This document shows, piece by piece, positions 5,851-8,044 of a stretch of 8,044 nucleotides of DNA (positions within the stretch are counted from its first letter, which is position 1; every line of letters begins with the position of its first letter). This DNA is from Propionibacteriaceae bacterium (GTDB lineage Bacteria; Actinomycetota; Actinomycetes; Propionibacteriales; Propionibacteriaceae): NCBI GenBank assembly GCA_031265725.1, contig JAISCH010000065.1, positions 1-8,044 on the forward strand, read 5' to 3'. Under the pieces are notes generated by a model. That model was not told the origin of the DNA and did not search any database. It saw only the letters and a list, made by a program, of their open reading frames with translations. Both the position numbers and the translations under genes were made by a program.

Positions 5851-7173
5851 GCAGGAGGCGATAGCGGCGGCCGTCCGGTCCAGCCAGTTGTACGCCTTGG
5901 CGCGTTGGCCTTTGGTGTCGTTGGTGATGGCGGCGAAACTCAGCGTCGCCCCGTCGCTGGTGGTCAGCCAGCCGACGAGAGCGGCGACATCGCGCAGTGT
6001 CCCAGTCTTGGCGTGGACGACGCCGACGCCGGCTTTCTCGGATTTGTCATTGAAGCGTTTCTTGAGGGTGCCGTTCTTCCCAGCGGTGGGCAGGCCGGAC
6101 AGGACCGGGGCGTAACGCTGCTCGGCTTGGGCGAGTCGGATGGCTTTGGCCAGCACCAAGGCGCTCACCTTCACTTTCATGGAGAGGCCGCTGCCGCCGT
6201 CCATGACCATCTTCGACTCCCAGAGCTGGTTGGCCTTCAGCCAGGCGGTCAACGCTTTCGAGCCGCCGTCGAAGCTCGGTTTGCCGCCGGTGGCCAAAGC
6301 GAGGTGGCGCAGCATCACTTCAGCCGAGACGTTGTGCGAGTAGCGCATGGTGTAGTTGACGACCGTCTCCAGCGGGGCCGAGGTGACGACGGCCAACTGC
6401 TCGGCATCGGCTTTGGCTTTCTCCTTACGAATCCGGCTGACCTTGATCCCCTTCGCCTTCAGCTTTTTGGCGAAGGTCTCGGCGGCGTGCTTCGCCGGGT
6501 CGGGAGCGGCCACGTAGGTGCTGACCGCGCCGGAGTCGACCATCAGCGCGCTGATCCGTGGCGTGTTCGGCTTCCAACTCGACTTCCAACTCGGACTCCA
6601 CTGCGGGCCGCTGAAGAGAGAGTCGTCGTAGCCCAGGACGACACTCTTCGTCCCGGACAGCTTCAACTGGGCTACCGTCTGGGCCACCAGGTCGTTCATA
6701 TTGGCGGGCTTGGCCGCTGACTTCGACTTCTTGCCCACCAACAGCGGATCGCCGCCGCCCACCAGGACGACGCCCTTTCCGGAACGGACCACTTTGGTTT
6801 GGAAAGTGGTAGTCGGGCCCAGAGTGTCGATAGTGGCCATCGTGGTGAGAATCTTGATGGCGGACGCTGGGACCATCGGCTTGTTCTTGCTGCTGAAGAG
6901 GACTTCTCCGTCCGGGTCGAGGATCACTACCGAGGTGGAGCCCAGCCCAGAACTGGACACCTTTTGTACTTTCTTGGCCAGCTTGTCCGGATCGGGAAGT
7001 ATCGGTTCCGGGGGCGATGATTCGACAGTGCTGCTTGGGACTGCCGGGGTGCTGAGACTGGGCGTGGGGGAGAGCGCGTCCGTTGGCACGGTTGGGCTCT
7101 GCAATGAGCAGGAACTCAACGCGATCATGCTTGCGGACACGATCATGCCGGTGAGTACGCGGCGAGCCGACAT
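5839..7173 (-). CDS. dacB: PBP4-type D-alanyl-D-alanine carboxypeptidase/endopeptidase (S13), predicted lipoprotein
   Basis: This penicillin-binding protein trims or cuts peptidoglycan stem peptides outside the membrane. The three active-site motifs are present: SxxK as S104-A-I-K107, SxN as S279-H-N281, and KTG at 389-391. GGGDPLL at 139-145 is a typical S13 segment. The N-terminus has basic residues, a hydrophobic stretch of about 6-19, then L19-S-S-C22, which fits a lipobox and predicts a lipid-anchored Cys22. A Ser/Thr/Pro-rich linker of about 25-62 follows. The 444-residue length is normal. The ATG at 7173 has GGAG (7184-7181) 7 nt upstream, and starting here gives a complete signal peptide. 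The protein ends SCGCS. It diverges from ppa, as in many actinomycetes. The class is certain; the lipoprotein assignment is inferred from the motif. Confidence 0.95.
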   Translation of the reverse strand: MSARRVLTGMIVSASMIALSSCSLQSPTVPTDALSPTPSLSTPAVPSSTVESSPPEPILPDPDKLAKKVQKVSSSGLGSTSVVILDPDGEVLFSSKNKPMVPASAIKILTTMATIDTLGPTTTFQTKVVRSGKGVVLVGGGDPLLVGKKSKSAAKPANMNDLVAQTVAQLKLSGTKSVVLGYDDSLFSGPQWSPSWKSSWKPNTPRISALMVDSGAVSTYVAAPDPAKHAAETFAKKLKAKGIKVSRIRKEKAKADAEQLAVVTSAPLETVVNYTMRYSHNVSAEVMLRHLALATGGKPSFDGGSKALTAWLKANQLWESKMVMDGGSGLSMKVKVSALVLAKAIRLAQAEQRYAPVLSGLPTAGKNGTLKKRFNDKSEKAGVGVVHAKTGTLRDVAALVGWLTTSDGATLSFAAITNDTKGQRAKAYNWLDRTAAAIASCGCS

Positions 7174-7353
7174 AGGCTTTCTCCGATCAACTTCCCGATA
7201 GCGTTATTCTTTCATCCAGAAGGCTCCGCATAGTTCCTTCCGCAATGGTCGGATACTATGTGGGTACCCCGAGAGTGAGCAAAACTTGACTCATTCGTCA
7301 GTGTTTCAGACGCTTAGCACTAGCTCGGCTAACTTCCGACAGAGAGGCAACAG
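7174..7353. promoter_or_regulatory. Divergent dacB/ppa promoter region
   Basis: These 180 bp separate two divergent starts. A near-palindromic ATACTAT (7253-7259) gives a -10-like box on both strands: TACTAT for ppa (7254-7259, poor -35) and TAGTAT for dacB (7258-7253), with TTGCTC 18 bp upstream (7282-7277). A TTGACT at 7286-7291 on the plus strand resembles a -35 for ppa, but the hexamer at normal spacing (GACGCT) is a poor -10. The transcription start sites therefore cannot be fixed from sequence. An inverted repeat TTAGC-N9-GCTAA lies at 7314-7332 in the ppa leader. Confidence 0.4.
7341..7347 (+). promoter_or_regulatory. Ribosome binding site of ppa, supports the GTG start
   Basis: AGAGAGG ends 6 nt before the GTG at 7354, an ideal distance. 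The alternative ATG at 7363 would be 15 nt away from it and would have to use the shorter AGG at 7352-7354. Confidence 0.6.
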
Positions 7354-7917
7354 GTGACGAGAATGGCTTACCAGTCGTTTGCAACGCCACATATGGCCCC
7401 CGCATTGAATTTCGATGTGACCATTGAGATTCCCAAGGGTACCAAGAATAAATATGAGATGGACCATCACACTGGCCGGATTCGTCTCGACCGAACTCTA
7501 TTCACCGCCACTCAATATCCGAATGACTACGGCTTCATCGAGGGGACATTGGGCCAGGACGGCGATCCTCTCGACGCCATGGTGCTGGTGCCAGAGGCAA
7601 CTTTCCCCGGTGCGCTGATCGCCTGCCGGGCGATTGGAATGTTCCGGATGAAGGACGAGATGGGCGGCGACGACAAAGTCCTCTGCATCCCGTTGGCCGA
7701 CCAACGGCAGAGCAACATCAAGGAATTGACCGACCTGCCCAATCTGACCCTGCTAGAAATTGAGCATTTCTTCTCCGTCTACAAAGACCTGGAGCCAGGC
7801 AAGAGCGTAGAAGGCGCCGTCTGGGTAGGCCGCGCCGAAGCCGAGATGGAAATCCACGCCAGTTGGGACCGCGCTCGTGGCACCGACTACGTAAACAGCT
7901 TCACCCGAGGAGGCTGA
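7354..7917 (+). CDS. ppa: Inorganic pyrophosphatase, family I
   Basis: This cytosolic Mg-dependent enzyme hydrolyses pyrophosphate released by polymer synthesis and nucleotide reactions (including the hpt and tilS reactions) and so pulls them forward. The signature DGDPLDA is at residues 69-75, with [10 protein letters not shown] at 20-29, RLDR at 44-47, YPNDYGFIE at 55-63, the metal-binding GGDDK at 104-108 and YKDLEPGK at 143-150, all typical of soluble hexameric bacterial enzymes. The GTG start at 7354 is chosen for its ribosome binding site and gives 187 aa. The core begins only near residue 19, so there is an unusual N-terminal extension of about 17 residues compared with the mycobacterial enzyme (about 162 aa). 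ATG at 7363 (three codons shorter) is also possible. ATG at 7393 would match the family length better but has no ribosome binding site. A hairpin terminator follows. Confidence 0.97.
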   Translation: MTRMAYQSFATPHMAPALNFDVTIEIPKGTKNKYEMDHHTGRIRLDRTLFTATQYPNDYGFIEGTLGQDGDPLDAMVLVPEATFPGALIACRAIGMFRMKDEMGGDDKVLCIPLADQRQSNIKELTDLPNLTLLEIEHFFSVYKDLEPGKSVEGAVWVGRAEAEMEIHASWDRARGTDYVNSFTRGG

Positions 7918-7971
7918 CGGTTCGCCCGTCCCAGTGAGTAACGCGGAATATTCATTGGATAACGGTTGAGT

Positions 7972-8004
7972 GCGCTCCCACCGACGGCTGGTCGATGGGA
8001 GCGC
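7972..8004 (+). terminator. Hairpin terminator after ppa
   Basis: GCGCTCCCA (7972-7980) and TGGGAGCGC (7996-8004) form a perfect 9-bp stem. Inside it, CGAC (7982-7985) pairs with GTCG (7991-7994) after one mismatch, leaving a 5-nt loop. It starts 54 bp after the ppa stop. The following sequence TATTCACCTTCTCC is pyrimidine-rich but lacks a solid T run, as is common in actinomycetes. The last 40 bases of the window show no gene that can be recognised. Confidence 0.65.
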
Positions 8005-8044
8005 TATTCACCTTCTCCTCAGTTCAGTTTGCCCGATAAGCAGT

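Noticed and set aside
7314..7332. TTAGC-N9-GCTAA before ppa, reminiscent of a CIRCE element
   Set aside because: It has only 5-bp arms and lacks the TTAGCACTC/GAGTGCTAA consensus; pyrophosphatase is also not a typical HrcA target.

Overview
The window is ordinary high-GC chromosomal DNA from an actinomycete (Actinomycetota). The evidence is the gene order ppa, then dacB, a DUF2342/zincin-like gene, tilS, hpt, ftsH and folE, which is a conserved housekeeping neighbourhood in this phylum. Three of the seven genes start with GTG, and ftsH carries a long Pro/Gln/Tyr-rich tail. A member of Propionibacteriales or a relative would fit, but the sequence alone does not settle the order or genus. I see no mobile element, CRISPR array, tRNA or rRNA.

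Layout. Six genes are on the minus strand, so they are transcribed from right to left: dacB (7173-5839, lipoprotein PBP4-type DD-peptidase), a DUF2342 family gene (5616-4639), tilS (4634-3702, tRNA-Ile lysidine synthetase), hpt (3684-3133, hypoxanthine phosphoribosyltransferase), ftsH (2904-235, membrane AAA+ protease) and the N-terminal part of folE (218 down to the window edge, GTP cyclohydrolase I). On the plus strand, ppa (7354-7917, inorganic pyrophosphatase) diverges from dacB. A strong hairpin (7972-8004) follows ppa.

Transcription units (inferred). The DUF2342 gene, tilS and hpt are packed with gaps of 4 and 17 bp and look like one operon. Its -10 box (TAGAAT) is so close to the GTG start that the mRNA would have almost no leader. 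A hairpin just past the hpt stop probably ends this unit. ftsH has its own leader and a dyad-rich candidate promoter, and folE follows 16 bp after the ftsH stop. dacB and ppa share a 180-bp divergent promoter region.

Most of the content is familiar. The points worth attention are: (1) the DUF2342 protein has Gln and Tyr where two histidines of the expected zinc site should be, so it may be a pseudo-metalloprotease kept inside an essential operon; (2) FtsH has a tail of about 280 residues made of two different tandem repeat arrays, a 13-residue QYPxP supra-repeat and an acidic xDSxxQP heptad array, with no Lys or Arg over 249 residues; (3) a 20-bp direct repeat has one copy spanning the dacB stop codon and the other in the gap behind it; (4) dyads overlap the candidate ftsH promoter next to tilS-hpt. 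I found nothing that amounts to a clearly new multigene system.
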